This document shows, in pieces, positions 45,509 through 54,871 of a stretch of DNA of 64,000 nt (position 1 is its first letter; every line of letters begins with the position of its first letter). This stretch comes from Ralstonia pickettii DTP0602 (GTDB lineage Bacteria; Pseudomonadota; Gammaproteobacteria; Burkholderiales; Burkholderiaceae), in NCBI GenBank assembly GCA_000471925.1, contig CP006667.1, positions 1,984,001-2,048,000 of the forward strand, written 5' to 3'. The position numbers and the translations under genes are program-made. The notes under the pieces are model-generated. The model was given only the letters and a program-made list of their open reading frames with translations, did no database searches and was not told the origin of the DNA.

Positions 45509-45576
45509 TTCGACGGGCCTAAAGCAGTCGTTTGTGAATCTCAAATTGCCGCCTTCGGCAGCGGCCACCAAACTAT
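45509..45576 (+). promoter_or_regulatory. promoter with shared operator (arm 2: ligase-GMC)
   Basis: CTAAAGCAGTCGTTT from 45519, then AATCTCAAATTGCCGCCTTC (45537-45556), which contains the -35 TTGCCG, and -10 AACTAT at 45571-45576. The 20-base stretch is identical to that in the promoter at 59650. Confidence 0.7.
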
Positions 45577-45669
45577 GACCTCGCGATAGAGGACGACAGC
45601 AATCGATACGGCTGTCTGACTCAACGTGCCCGGCCACGGCCTGGACGGGGGACTGGTGAGGTGATGCCG

Positions 45670-47307
45670 ATGAAAACCCTGACTTATGTAAGTGAACAGT
45701 GCGCCCGGCGCTACCGATCTGCCGGCTGGTGGGAGGGGCGCACGCTTCTCGATGATTTCAATGCCGCAGTCGCGCGCCGCCCCTCGGCCACGGCTGTGGT
45801 CGGCCCGGACGGCCGGCGCATGAGCTTCGCCGAGCTCGATGAAGAGTCGCGGCGCGTGGCCGCAAGCTTCATGGCGATGGGGCTCGAACAGGGCGACGTG
45901 GTCTCGGTACAGCTACCGAACTGGATCGAATTCGTTACGGTGCATCTGGCTGCCACCCGCTTGGGCGCGGTGACGGCACCACTGCTTACCAGCTACCGCG
46001 AGCACGAGCTCTCCTACATCCTGCAGGTCTCGCGAACCTCGATCGCCGTCATTCCTGGCCACTACCGCGACTTTGATTTCCCTGCGATGTATGCCGGCCT
46101 CTGGCAACAGTTGCCGGAACTGAAGCAGGTGGTGGTCGTCAGCGGTGAAGCCCTGCCTTCGATGCGGACCTACGCCGAATCCCGCGCGTCGCCAGCGGCT
46201 GCTTTGCCAGCGAGGGAGGTGCGCGGTGACGCCGTGGCCGCCCTCATCTTTACCTCGGGAACTGAGGCCAGGCCCAAGGCCGTGATCCACAGCCACGACA
46301 CAATGATGTACGGCACACGCACCATGCCGAAGCTGCTCGGGCTTACGCACGAGGACGTGGTATGGGCGCCAACCCCGCTGGGGCACGCAACCGGCTTCTT
46401 GTGGGGCATGCGGCTCGCCCTGACGCTGGGATGCAAGCTGGTGCTGCAGGATGCCTGGGATGCGGAGGATGCGCTGCGGTTGATCGAGGCCGAGCGCTGC
46501 ACCTTCACGCTCGCGGCGACGCCTTTCGTGAAGATGCTCCTCGACAGTCCATCCGCCGGCCAGTGTGATAGCGCTTCATTACGCATGTTTGGCTGCGCAG
46601 GTGCACCGATTCCGCGCAGCCTCGGCCTGGAGGTCGAGGAAAAGCTTGGCTGCCGGCTGATTGGCATGTGGGGCATGTCGGAATGCTTCGTGGGCAGCGC
46701 GTCGCTGGCCACCGATCCGGAGGAAAAGCACTGGGGCACCGATGGGCGCGCCATGCCGGGCAGTGAACTGGCGATCTTCGACGAGACGCGCACACGCATG
46801 TTGCCGCCAGGGGAAATTGGCGAACTTGCAACGCGTGGGCCACACGTGGCGCTGGGCTACTTTGACGACCCACAGCGCACGGCGCAGGCCTTCTCGCCTG
46901 AAGGCTGGCTGTTTACCGGCGATCTGGCGACGCTGGACGCCGAGGGATATATGCGAATCGTCGGCCGCAAGAAGGACATCATCAATCGCGGCGGGCTGAA
47001 GATCAGTGCGCGGGAAGTCGAGGATTTCCTCCTGCAGCACCCATTGGTAAAGGAAGCCGTGGTGGTAGCCGTGCCGGATGCGCGCCTGGGTGAGAAAAGC
47101 TGCGCCTGTATCGTGCCTGACGGCCCGCGTGAGCCGACGCTGGCCGAACTGGTGCAGTTCCTGGAGGCACGTGGCATTGCCAGGTACAAGCTGCCCGAAT
47201 CACTCGCCGTACTGGCGCGGCTGCCGATGACACCCAGTGGCAAGATTCAGAAATTCGCGCTGCGCGACGCCGTGATCAACGGCGGCTGCGCGGTGGAGAC
47301 CATCTGA
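45670..47307 (+). CDS. AMP-dependent acyl-CoA ligase (short/medium-chain type)
   Basis: 545 residues. The P-loop is IFTSGTEARPKAVIHSHD, with Glu-Ala in place of the usual Thr-Gly, a variant seen in some acid ligases. MWGMSECFVGSASLAT is motif A5, FTGDLATLDAEGYMRIVGRK A7 and the hinge, RGGLKISAREVEDFL A8, and the catalytic Lys is in TPSGKIQKFALRD. ATG 45670 has GGTGAGG eight bases upstream and is preferred over ATG 45664. It activates the acid formed by the GMC and aldehyde dehydrogenase steps. Confidence 0.9.
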   Translation: MKTLTYVSEQCARRYRSAGWWEGRTLLDDFNAAVARRPSATAVVGPDGRRMSFAELDEESRRVAASFMAMGLEQGDVVSVQLPNWIEFVTVHLAATRLGAVTAPLLTSYREHELSYILQVSRTSIAVIPGHYRDFDFPAMYAGLWQQLPELKQVVVVSGEALPSMRTYAESRASPAAALPAREVRGDAVAALIFTSGTEARPKAVIHSHDTMMYGTRTMPKLLGLTHEDVVWAPTPLGHATGFLWGMRLALTLGCKLVLQDAWDAEDALRLIEAERCTFTLAATPFVKMLLDSPSAGQCDSASLRMFGCAGAPIPRSLGLEVEEKLGCRLIGMWGMSECFVGSASLATDPEEKHWGTDGRAMPGSELAIFDETRTRMLPPGEIGELATRGPHVALGYFDDPQRTAQAFSPEGWLFTGDLATLDAEGYMRIVGRKKDIINRGGLKISAREVEDFLLQHPLVKEAVVVAVPDARLGEKSCACIVPDGPREPTLAELVQFLEARGIARYKLPESLAVLARLPMTPSGKIQKFALRDAVINGGCAVETI

Positions 47308-47392
47308 ACGGACTGCACGCGTCCAGCTTCGCTCGTCCCACTACTAAATATTGGCGCGCTTGCCGCCCGTACTCGTGCTATAGGAGACAAAA

Positions 47393-49006
47393 TTGAAACG
47401 AGATAACTACGATTATGTGATCGTCGGCGCCGGCTCTGCCGGTTGCACGCTCGCGTACCGGCTTTCGGAGAATCCCAATGTCCGCATCCTTGTGCTGGAG
47501 GCGGGCGGCTGGGATACACATCCGTTCCTGCATATCCCGCTTGCGTGGCCACATGTATTTTTTAACCGCATGAGCGACTGGATGTATTTTTCCGAGCCGG
47601 ACGCCACGATCGCCAACCGGCGGCTCGATTGCGCGAGAGGCAAGGTCGTGGGGGGCTGCTCGACGGTGAATGGCATGACCTACATGCGCGGGCATCCGGG
47701 CGACTATGACAATTGGGCAAAGACACCAGGACTGGAGGCATGGGCCTATGACCGCGTGCTTCCCTATTTCCGCCGCACGGAGTCGTGGGAGGGCGGGGCG
47801 GACGCTTATCGCGGAGGTACCGGTCCGCTGACCACCCGCTATTCCCGCTTTGATGATCCGATATCAGAGAATTTTGTCGCCGCCGGCGTCGAGGCGGGCT
47901 ACGCCTTTACGAAGGACTTCAATGGCGCCGAACCGGAAGGGTTCGCGGCATGGCAATCGACCATCCGTGACGGTCGCCGTTGCAGTGCGGCCGTCGCCTT
48001 TCTGAAGCCGGCGCTCAAGCGAGACAATGTCAAGCTCCAGACAAAAGCCCATACCACACGCATCGTGATGGAGGGCACAAAGGCGGTAGGGGTTGAGTAT
48101 ATTCAGGGAGGGCGATCACAGATCGCATATGCCGACAAGGAGGTCATCGTCGCTGCGGGTGCGATCAACTCGCCGCAGCTCCTGAACTTGTCCGGCATCG
48201 GTGATCCCTCCGAGCTCAAGGCGTTTGGCATCAAGACCGTTGTTGAACTACCCGGCGTGGGCAAGAACCTTCACGACCATATATCGGTCGGCGTCTCCTT
48301 TGCGCGCAAAGAGCGCAGCCCACTGCATCGCGCGATGCGCGCCGATCGCATCGTGCGCGAGTTGGGCAAGGCCTATTTTCGTGGCGAGGGCATCGCCACT
48401 GACCTTCCTTCCGGCGGCCTGGCTCACATCAAGAGTTCGCCCGACGAAACTCTGCCTGATATCGAACTCCTGACAGCCGCCGCGCCGAGCAACGCCGGGC
48501 CATACTTTCCGCCGTTCGTGCGCAGCTATACCGATGGCTTCATGATCCGGGCCGCCGTGCTTCGACCGGAAAGCCGCGGGCAGGTGCGCCTCGCCTCGGC
48601 AAGCCCGGATGTTGCGCCAATCATTGCGCAGAACTTCCTTGCCACGGATCGGGACCGCAAGGCCCTCAGAGCCGGCGTCAGGATGGCTCGCGATGTCGGA
48701 CGCCAGAAATCGCTGGCGAAGATCGTCGACCGCGAAATCGCGCCGTCGGGCTATAGCGATGCCGAAATCGATGCGCATATCGGAGCGGCCGCGATCAGCG
48801 TTCACCATCCGGTGGGGACATGCAAGATGGGAAGCACGGACGACAGGATGGCCGTCGTCGATGCCGAACTGAGGGTGTTCGGTGTGCAGAATCTTCGCGT
48901 CGTGGACGCATCCATCATGCCCACGATTGTCGGCGGGGGCACAAATGCGCCCACCATCATGATCGCCGAGAAGGCTTCTGACCTGATCCTTGCTTCACAC
49001 CGCTAA
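47393..49006 (+). CDS. GMC-family FAD alcohol oxidoreductase (choline-dehydrogenase-like)
   Basis: 537 residues, TTG start with GGAGAC seven bases upstream. YVIVGAGSAGCTLAYRLSEN binds FAD ADP; GKVVGGCSTVNGMTYMRGHP is GMC signature 1 and AAGAINSPQLLNLSGIG signature 2; the catalytic His pair lies in HHPVGTCKMG and in GGGTNAPTIMIAEKASD the Asn that replaces the second His. It oxidises a primary alcohol to the aldehyde. 85 bp after the ligase and probably in the same operon. The alcohol is likely alicyclic or aromatic given the downstream pathway, but sequence alone does not fix it. Confidence 0.92.
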   Translation: MKRDNYDYVIVGAGSAGCTLAYRLSENPNVRILVLEAGGWDTHPFLHIPLAWPHVFFNRMSDWMYFSEPDATIANRRLDCARGKVVGGCSTVNGMTYMRGHPGDYDNWAKTPGLEAWAYDRVLPYFRRTESWEGGADAYRGGTGPLTTRYSRFDDPISENFVAAGVEAGYAFTKDFNGAEPEGFAAWQSTIRDGRRCSAAVAFLKPALKRDNVKLQTKAHTTRIVMEGTKAVGVEYIQGGRSQIAYADKEVIVAAGAINSPQLLNLSGIGDPSELKAFGIKTVVELPGVGKNLHDHISVGVSFARKERSPLHRAMRADRIVRELGKAYFRGEGIATDLPSGGLAHIKSSPDETLPDIELLTAAAPSNAGPYFPPFVRSYTDGFMIRAAVLRPESRGQVRLASASPDVAPIIAQNFLATDRDRKALRAGVRMARDVGRQKSLAKIVDREIAPSGYSDAEIDAHIGAAAISVHHPVGTCKMGSTDDRMAVVDAELRVFGVQNLRVVDASIMPTIVGGGTNAPTIMIAEKASDLILASHR

Positions 49007-49213
49007 GACGCTGGCCCTGCCGGCCGTGGCGCCTTCCTGGATTCTGGCAAGAACGGCAAGCCAGGGCCAAGGAGGGCGCCGAGCCTGACGCCGGGGACAC
49101 CCGGTGCTGTAGCACTCTCACCGCGCCACAAAAAATCCCCTTGCCTCGGAACGTAGGGCGGCTCGCCGCCCGTTAATACTGGCTTTGGTTCGCCATTCCA
49201 GCCACCAAATGCG

Positions 49214-49244
49214 ATGCGGCCGTGGGAGATCCCCACGGCCGCAT
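49214..49244. terminator. strong hairpin between convergent operons
   Basis: ATGCGGCCGTGGG, five bases, CCCACGGCCGCAT: a 13-bp perfect stem midway between the convergent GMC and quinone-oxidoreductase genes. No T run, so a bidirectional block or RNA-stabilising element rather than a classical terminator. Confidence 0.6.
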
Positions 49245-49261
49245 TGCCGAGACCACCAGGT

Positions 49262-50251
49262 TTAGTCCAGCGTCAAGACATATTTGCCGGATACCTGGCC
49301 GGAAGCGAGCTTAGCCAACGCCTGACCGGCGTGCGCCAGCGGCAAGGTGCCGGCGATCTTCGGCTTCAGCGCGCCTTGCTCATACAGCCGGAAGATTTCT
49401 TGTTGCACAGCCAGCACCTTCTCGGGTTGGCGCTCGCGGTAATCGCTCCATTGCAGCCCGCTGACAGCGATGTTCTTGACGAGAAGATAGTTGACCTTGA
49501 CCTCGGGAATCCGTCCTGCCGCGAAGCCAATGACCACGGCCCGGCCGCACCATGCCATCGCGCGCAGCGCGGCATCGAACACGTCGCCGCCTAGGGTATC
49601 GAGCAGGACATCCACACCGTGTCCGGCCGTGGCGATGCGTACCTGGTCGCGCAGCGATTCGCGCAAGTCCGGGGCAGCGAGGTCGATCACCGCATCCGCG
49701 CCCAGTTGTCTTGCGGTGTCCACATGCTCGGCGCCGCTGACTCCGGCCAGCGCGATACCGCCCAGGCCCTTTACGATCTGGATCGCCGCCGAGCCGACGC
49801 CGCCGGCGGCACCGGTGACGAGGACTGTCTCGCCTTGGCGGAACCCACCGCGTTCCATCAGCGCGAAGTAAGCGGTCTGGTACACCAGGCCCATCGCGGC
49901 TGCGTCCTCGAACGACATGGCATCCGGGATGCGGAAGCACGATGCGGCATCGACGCTGACGAGCTCGGCGTAGCCACCGTACTCCAGCTGCGCTACCACG
50001 CGGTCGCCGGGCCGGAACCCGGTCACGTCAGCGCCGACCGCCAACACCACGCCGGCGGCATCCTTTCCCGGCGCGAACGGCCGTTGCGGAAGGATCTGAT
50101 ATTTTCCCTGCACGACCAGGACATCGGGATAGTTGACGGCGGCTGCACGCACGCCAATCAGTACATCGCTTTTGCCGAGCCGGGGATCGGGCAAATCGCC
50201 GACGGTGACGGATTCAGGAGCCGTAAATTCCTCTATGACAATAGCTTTCAT
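49262..50251 (-). CDS. NADPH:quinone oxidoreductase-like, zinc-free MDR protein
   Basis: 329 residues. MDR fold with [20 protein letters not shown] as NADP-binding loop and [20 protein letters not shown] in the catalytic domain, where the Zn ligands of alcohol dehydrogenases are missing. It reduces a quinone or an enoyl/enone group. Last gene of the ten-gene minus-strand operon, 13 bp after the CoA-transferase. In this setting reduction of a double bond of an enoyl-CoA or cyclic enone is a good possibility. Confidence 0.9.
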   Translation of the reverse strand: MKAIVIEEFTAPESVTVGDLPDPRLGKSDVLIGVRAAAVNYPDVLVVQGKYQILPQRPFAPGKDAAGVVLAVGADVTGFRPGDRVVAQLEYGGYAELVSVDAASCFRIPDAMSFEDAAAMGLVYQTAYFALMERGGFRQGETVLVTGAAGGVGSAAIQIVKGLGGIALAGVSGAEHVDTARQLGADAVIDLAAPDLRESLRDQVRIATAGHGVDVLLDTLGGDVFDAALRAMAWCGRAVVIGFAAGRIPEVKVNYLLVKNIAVSGLQWSDYRERQPEKVLAVQQEIFRLYEQGALKPKIAGTLPLAHAGQALAKLASGQVSGKYVLTLD

Positions 50252-50263
50252 AATCGATGGACC

Positions 50264-51376
50264 TCAGCGATCAAAACGTTGATTGTGCGCACCAAGCGCC
50301 GGCGCAGGCGCTACGCGCTCCGTGCCGCGGAAGGCGGCGTCCACGGGGACCGGCAGTGCCGGCATGGTCGCGCCGGCCACCGTGGTGACGGTGCGATCGA
50401 ACAAACCTCGCTCCTGGAAGTGAGGGTCATGACGGGCCTCCTGCAGGCTCACCACCCGGCTCGTGCAGACGTCCTGCCCGGCAAAGCGGTCTTCCCAGTA
50501 GGCCACAGGATGTTTCGCAATGGCGGCGGCAACCGTGTCGACCGCTTGCGCCGGTGGCAACGCCGCCAGCGCGCCGGCATCGAGCCCAACCAGCGCCACG
50601 AAGTTGCCCCAGAACTTGTCTTCCAGCGGCGCCGCTGCCAGGAAGGCCCCATCGGCGGTGCGGTAGATCTGGTAGCGCGGCGTACCGCCCGTGACCAGTT
50701 CCGATGCCGTTCCGGGCCAGGATCCGAGCGCGCCGTTGCCAAGTCCCCAGTATTGGAAGGTAAAGAGGTTGTCCGCCATGGCCACGTCCAGGTGGACACC
50801 CTTGCCGGTCTGGTCGCGCTGACGCAGGGCGAGGAGGATGTTGATCATTGCCGGATAGGTGCCCCCGGCGATGTCCGCAATCAGGGCGGGCGGCAAGACC
50901 GGCGCACCATCGTTGCCCGCGGTCAGCGACAGCATGCCGGCCGCGGCCACGTAGTTGAGGTCATGCGCGGCTTCCGATGCGCGCGGGCCGCGCTGGCCGA
51001 AGCCGGTAATCGAGCAGTAGATCAGACGCGGGTTGATTTCGGCGAGCGCGGCATAGCCGAGTCCGAGACGAGCCATCACGCCGGGACGGAACTGTTCGAT
51101 CAGCACATCGGCCTCACCAATCAGCGGCGTGAGTTGCGCCAAGGCTTCAGGCGACTTCAGGTCGATTGCGACGGACTGCTTGCCACGATTGAGCAGCACG
51201 AAGTTCGCGCTGTCGTCATCCACTTTCGGCGCATAGGAGCGCATCTCGTCGCCACGATCGGGACGTTCGAGCTTGATGACCTCGGCACCGGCTTCCGCAA
51301 GCAGCAACGAGCACAGTGGTCCGGGCAATAGCGTGCTGAAATCCAGCACCTTCACGCCGGCTAGCGGTTGTGTCAT
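50264..51376 (-). CDS. CaiB/BaiF family, alpha-methylacyl-CoA racemase-like
   Basis: 370 residues. DFSTLLPGPLCSLLLAEAGA and VIKLERPDRGDEMR open the Rossmann half. RASEAAHDLNYVAAAGMLSL has the His-Asp setting typical of alpha-methylacyl-CoA racemases rather than of strict CoA-transferases. It would invert a 2-methyl-branched acyl-CoA so that the dehydrogenase can act. ATG 51376 overlaps the previous gene's TGA in an ATGA, showing tight coupling; the 59 open codons upstream are not family-like. Confidence 0.85.
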   Translation of the reverse strand: MTQPLAGVKVLDFSTLLPGPLCSLLLAEAGAEVIKLERPDRGDEMRSYAPKVDDDSANFVLLNRGKQSVAIDLKSPEALAQLTPLIGEADVLIEQFRPGVMARLGLGYAALAEINPRLIYCSITGFGQRGPRASEAAHDLNYVAAAGMLSLTAGNDGAPVLPPALIADIAGGTYPAMINILLALRQRDQTGKGVHLDVAMADNLFTFQYWGLGNGALGSWPGTASELVTGGTPRYQIYRTADGAFLAAAPLEDKFWGNFVALVGLDAGALAALPPAQAVDTVAAAIAKHPVAYWEDRFAGQDVCTSRVVSLQEARHDPHFQERGLFDRTVTTVAGATMPALPVPVDAAFRGTERVAPAPALGAHNQRFDR

Positions 51377-52038
51377 GGCTTGCCCCTGGATGCGTGCTCG
51401 GATCGGAGGGCGGCCACGCGCGCGCGCCGAGCCGGCGCGTAGGGTTCCTGTCCCAGCGCCTCGTAGAGCGCCTGCGTGACCCGGAAGTGGTGGGCGAGAC
51501 CGGTGCGCTCCAGCAGCGAAATCGGTCCTTCGGGATAGCCAAGACCCAGGCACAGGGTCTTGTCCAGATCGTCCGCGTGCGCGAGCTTTTCATCCAGGCG
51601 CCGCAGGGCCGCGTTGAAGTAGGGACGGATGAGCCGGTCGACGATTCGGCCCGGGAAGTCATTGCAGACCGCAACGACCAGCCCGGCCGCCTGGAAGGCA
51701 GCCTTGGCTGCCGCCACGGCGGCGGGAAGGGTGCCCGGTTGCTTCACCAGTTCGATCAACGGACTTGGATCGGCGTCGCCGAGCCGGAAGCGGGCAAATC
51801 CGACCACGTTGGAGCCCTCAAGGCCACGGCTTTCGCCGGTGTAAATGCCGAGGCATTCCGTGCCCAGTTCGATGGCAACGAATGTACGGTACTCATGTCG
51901 GACACCGTCTGTGTAGGCCTTACCTGCATTGGCCCCAAGATAAATGACGCCTTCGGCGTCCTGCGATGCCGATTCGAGGAACGGGTGGGGCGAGGGAAAA
52001 GACCGGCTGCTGCCGGCTTGAACGATTTCATAGCGCAT
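51373..52038 (-). CDS. 3-hydroxyacyl-CoA dehydrogenase C-terminal-domain protein
   Basis: 221 residues. The last 100 (VCNDFPGRIVDRLIRPYFNA, LDKTLCLGLGYPEGPISLLE, THHFRV-like end) form the helical substrate-binding domain of 3-hydroxyacyl-CoA dehydrogenases. The N-terminal half lacks the GxGxxG NAD loop and reads GVIYLGANAGKAYTDGVRHE instead. It is therefore not a working dehydrogenase alone; it may pair with the complete dehydrogenase encoded one base upstream (52040). Spacing and ATGA overlaps on both sides suggest stoichiometric production. Confidence 0.75.
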   Translation of the reverse strand: MRYEIVQAGSSRSFPSPHPFLESASQDAEGVIYLGANAGKAYTDGVRHEYRTFVAIELGTECLGIYTGESRGLEGSNVVGFARFRLGDADPSPLIELVKQPGTLPAAVAAAKAAFQAAGLVVAVCNDFPGRIVDRLIRPYFNAALRRLDEKLAHADDLDKTLCLGLGYPEGPISLLERTGLAHHFRVTQALYEALGQEPYAPARRARVAALRSEHASRGKP

Positions 52039-52039
52039 A

Positions 52040-52915
52040 TCAGGCTCCAAACATCTTGGTGTCGCCATAGGTGTGGAATCCCACGCCTGTCTTCTTGCCG
52101 AGGCGGTTTGCGGCGATCATGCGACGCACCAGCGGCGGGCAGGCCGCGCGCGGCTCATGGGTCACGCCATGGAGGGCTTCGCACAGCAGCTTCTGCGTGT
52201 CCATCCCGACCAGGTCGAGCAACTCGAGCGGGCCCATCGGATAGCCGAGCGCGCTCTTGATGGCCAGGTCAATATCGGCTGGCTCGGCCACGCCTTGCTC
52301 GACCAATCTGATGGCATCGTTGTTGAACGGGATCAGGAAGTAGTTGAGGATGAAGCCCGGGGTGTCCTGCGTGGTGACCGGCTTCTGGCCCATCGCCTCC
52401 GCGAATGCCCACGCCTGCCGGAACGTGTCGTCCGATGTGGCTAGTCCCGGCGACATCTCGATCAGCTTCATCAATTGCGCCGGAAGGCAGAAGTGCATGC
52501 CGACAAAACGGTCCGGCCGTCCCGAGCCGCCGGCGATCTCGGTGATCGAGATCGTCGAGGTGTTCGACGCGAAGATCGTGCCCTCTGGGCAGACCTCATT
52601 GAGTTGGTGGAACAACTGGTGCTTGACCGAAAGATCCTCGAAGATGGCTTCGATGACGATGTTGCAGCTGGCGAGGCCGGCCAGCTCGGTGGTGCCTTGC
52701 CAGCGCTCCATCGCCGCGGCCGCGGCGCCTGCCGGCAGCTTTCCGCGTTCTTCGGATTTCCTCAGGAACGCCTCGGTCTGGCCGCGGGCGCGGTCCAGCG
52801 CTTGCTGCCGCGTGTCGAACACGATGGTCCGGAAGCCCGCGCGCGCCGCAACGATCGCAATACCCGCGCCCATGGTGCCGGCGCCCGCGACGCCGACGGT
52901 TTGAATGATTGTCAC
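52040..52915 (-). CDS. 3-hydroxybutyryl-CoA dehydrogenase-like (3-hydroxyacyl-CoA dehydrogenase)
   Basis: 291 residues, GTG start behind GGAGATAG. NAD loop VGVAGAGTMGAGIAIVAARA, the catalytic His in RFVGMHFCLPAQ, Asn in FILNYFLIPFNNDAIRL, and the C-terminal YPMGPLELLDLVGMDTQ domain are all present. It oxidises an (S)-3-hydroxyacyl-CoA to the 3-keto form with NAD. Ten bases separate it from the acyl-CoA dehydrogenase. FCLPAQ replaces the usual FNPAP/FNPVP, which may reflect an unusual substrate. Confidence 0.92.
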   Translation of the reverse strand: MTIIQTVGVAGAGTMGAGIAIVAARAGFRTIVFDTRQQALDRARGQTEAFLRKSEERGKLPAGAAAAAMERWQGTTELAGLASCNIVIEAIFEDLSVKHQLFHQLNEVCPEGTIFASNTSTISITEIAGGSGRPDRFVGMHFCLPAQLMKLIEMSPGLATSDDTFRQAWAFAEAMGQKPVTTQDTPGFILNYFLIPFNNDAIRLVEQGVAEPADIDLAIKSALGYPMGPLELLDLVGMDTQKLLCEALHGVTHEPRAACPPLVRRMIAANRLGKKTGVGFHTYGDTKMFGA

Positions 52916-52924
52916 ATCTATCTC

Positions 52925-54091
52925 CTATTTCTTAAGGAAGCTGCGCCCGATCAACTGACGATGGACCTGGTTGGTTCCCTCCCAAATCTGGGTGATCTTT
53001 GCGTCGCGCATCAGCCGTTCGACGCGGTAGTCATTGCAGTAGCCGTAGCCGCCAAACAACTGCACCGCATCGGTGGTGATGCGCATGGCGGCATCCGTGG
53101 CACGTTGCTTCAGCATCGAGGCTTCGATGCCGAAGTCCCGATCGCCGGCGTCTACCATCTCGCCTACCCGCCACAGCCACGATTCGCAAAGCGCGAGTTC
53201 CGTCGCCATGTCGGCGAGCATGAACTGGATGCCCTGGAACTCCAGGATCCGCTTGCCCGACTGGCGCCGCTCGTTGATGTAGTCCACGGCATCATCGAAG
53301 GCGGCCCGTGCGATCCCAAGCGCGTGTGCCGCGACGCTTGGGCGTGAACGGTTCAGCGATCCGAACAGGATCTGCAGGCCGTCACCGGGATTGCCGATCA
53401 GGTTGGCGCGCGGCACCCGGCAATTGTCGAACGCCAGGCTTGCTGTGCTTGATGCCCGCGTTCCCATCTTGTGCTCGGTGCCGAGGACACGTAGGCCTTC
53501 CGTGCCTTTTTCGAGGATCAGTACGGAGATTGCCGCTTTCGGGTCGCTGATGCCTGACCATTTCCCGAACACCAAGTACAGGTCCGCCACGTCGCCATTG
53601 GTAATGAAGGTCTTTCCACCGTTGATGACGATGTCATCGCCATCGGGTGTAAAGGTGGTGCGCATGCAGGTGGCGTCCGAGCCGGCAGATGGCTCGGTGA
53701 TGGCCAGCGACGCCAGTCCGCCGTCCGCGATGCGCGGCAGCAGGCGCTGCTTCTGCGCCTCGCTGCCGAATTCGATCAGTGGTTTGATCGCGTGGAAGTT
53801 TGTCGCCCAGATGATGCCGGTGGACGCACAGGCTTTCGAGATCTCGCGTACACAAGCCAGGTAACTGAGGAAGGAGAGTTGCGCTCCGCCGTAGCTTTCC
53901 GGGATAAACATCGTATTCAGGCCAACTTCGTTGATGGCCTTGACGTTCTCCCAGGGAAATGCGGCCGAGCGGTCATGCTCGGCCGCACGCGGCGCGATCT
54001 GGCTGTTGCAGAGTTCCTTGACGCTGTCGAGCAGCATCGTTTCCTCGGAAGACAGCGGCAGGCGCGCGTCCAACCGTTCCAGCATGTTCAT
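52925..54091 (-). CDS. acyl-CoA dehydrogenase
   Basis: 388 residues from ATG 54091 (GGAG seven bases upstream; ATG 54097 touches that site). ACAD signatures: ITEPSAGSDATCMRTTF binds FAD and substrate, KITQIWEGTNQVHRQLIGRS carries the catalytic Glu (in WEGT, usually YEGT). It introduces the 2,3-double bond in an acyl-CoA, passing electrons to ETF. Third oxidative enzyme of the operon. Confidence 0.93.
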   Translation of the reverse strand: MNMLERLDARLPLSSEETMLLDSVKELCNSQIAPRAAEHDRSAAFPWENVKAINEVGLNTMFIPESYGGAQLSFLSYLACVREISKACASTGIIWATNFHAIKPLIEFGSEAQKQRLLPRIADGGLASLAITEPSAGSDATCMRTTFTPDGDDIVINGGKTFITNGDVADLYLVFGKWSGISDPKAAISVLILEKGTEGLRVLGTEHKMGTRASSTASLAFDNCRVPRANLIGNPGDGLQILFGSLNRSRPSVAAHALGIARAAFDDAVDYINERRQSGKRILEFQGIQFMLADMATELALCESWLWRVGEMVDAGDRDFGIEASMLKQRATDAAMRITTDAVQLFGGYGYCNDYRVERLMRDAKITQIWEGTNQVHRQLIGRSFLKK

Positions 54092-54115
54092 GGTCATTCT
54101 CCGATCTCGCCCCGG

Positions 54116-54871
54116 CTACAGGGCCATGCCCTGGCCACCGTCGACGTAGAGCGTTTCGCCTGTCAGGAAGCGGCCAGGAAGTTGGAACAGCATGGCGGCG
54201 AGATGGCCGATATCGCGGGATTGTCCGGGGCCGCCAACGGGGATCCGCTTCTTCAGGAACGCGTGCAGCGCGCCCTCGTTAAGTTCGTCACGATTGAGGT
54301 CTGTTTCGATATAGCCCGGCGCGACGTTGATCACCTGGATGCCATCACGCGCCCACTCCACGGCCAGGCAGCGCGAAATCGCGCCGACCGCGGCCTTTGA
54401 CGCGCAATACGCCGCATTGCCACGCACGCCGAGCTTGTCGTAGAACGACCCGATGTTGACGATCAGTGCGGCTCCCGCTTCCCGCAGATAGGGATAGGCC
54501 ACCTGGCTGGCGAGCAGCACCGACGAAGCGTTGGTTTGCATCACTCTTTCAAAGTCCGCAATGGGAAAGGTTGCCGACGGACCCTGCAGGTGAACGCCCG
54601 CGTTGTTGACAAGACCGATCACCGGCTTGCCGAACAGCCCGGGCACGGCCGCGAATGCAGCCTTGATCGACGCCCGGTCCGTAATGTCGCAACGCAGGGC
54701 AGCCAGCCGTTGGTGTGCCTCGGCATCGAGGCCATTGGCATCGGGCAACTCGCCGGAGCGCGAAAGACAGGCGACGTGCAGGCCGGAACGCGCCAGTTCG
54801 ATGGAGATCGAGGCACCGATACCGCGGCTGCCCCCAGTGACAATGACAGTGCCTTCTTTGAGCTCAGGCAT
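54116..54871 (-). CDS. short-chain dehydrogenase/reductase
   Basis: 251 residues. TVIVTGGSRGIGASISIELA (TGxxxGIG), VNNAGVHLQG (NNAG), Ser in IVNIGSFYDKLG and the Tyr-X3-Lys in AAYCASKAAVG give a full catalytic set. ATG 54871 overlaps the enoyl-CoA hydratase stop by 8 bp; the long open frame upstream is an artefact. It probably oxidises a ring or side-chain hydroxyl to a ketone before hydrolytic cleavage. Confidence 0.92.
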   Translation of the reverse strand: MPELKEGTVIVTGGSRGIGASISIELARSGLHVACLSRSGELPDANGLDAEAHQRLAALRCDITDRASIKAAFAAVPGLFGKPVIGLVNNAGVHLQGPSATFPIADFERVMQTNASSVLLASQVAYPYLREAGAALIVNIGSFYDKLGVRGNAAYCASKAAVGAISRCLAVEWARDGIQVINVAPGYIETDLNRDELNEGALHAFLKKRIPVGGPGQSRDIGHLAAMLFQLPGRFLTGETLYVDGGQGMAL

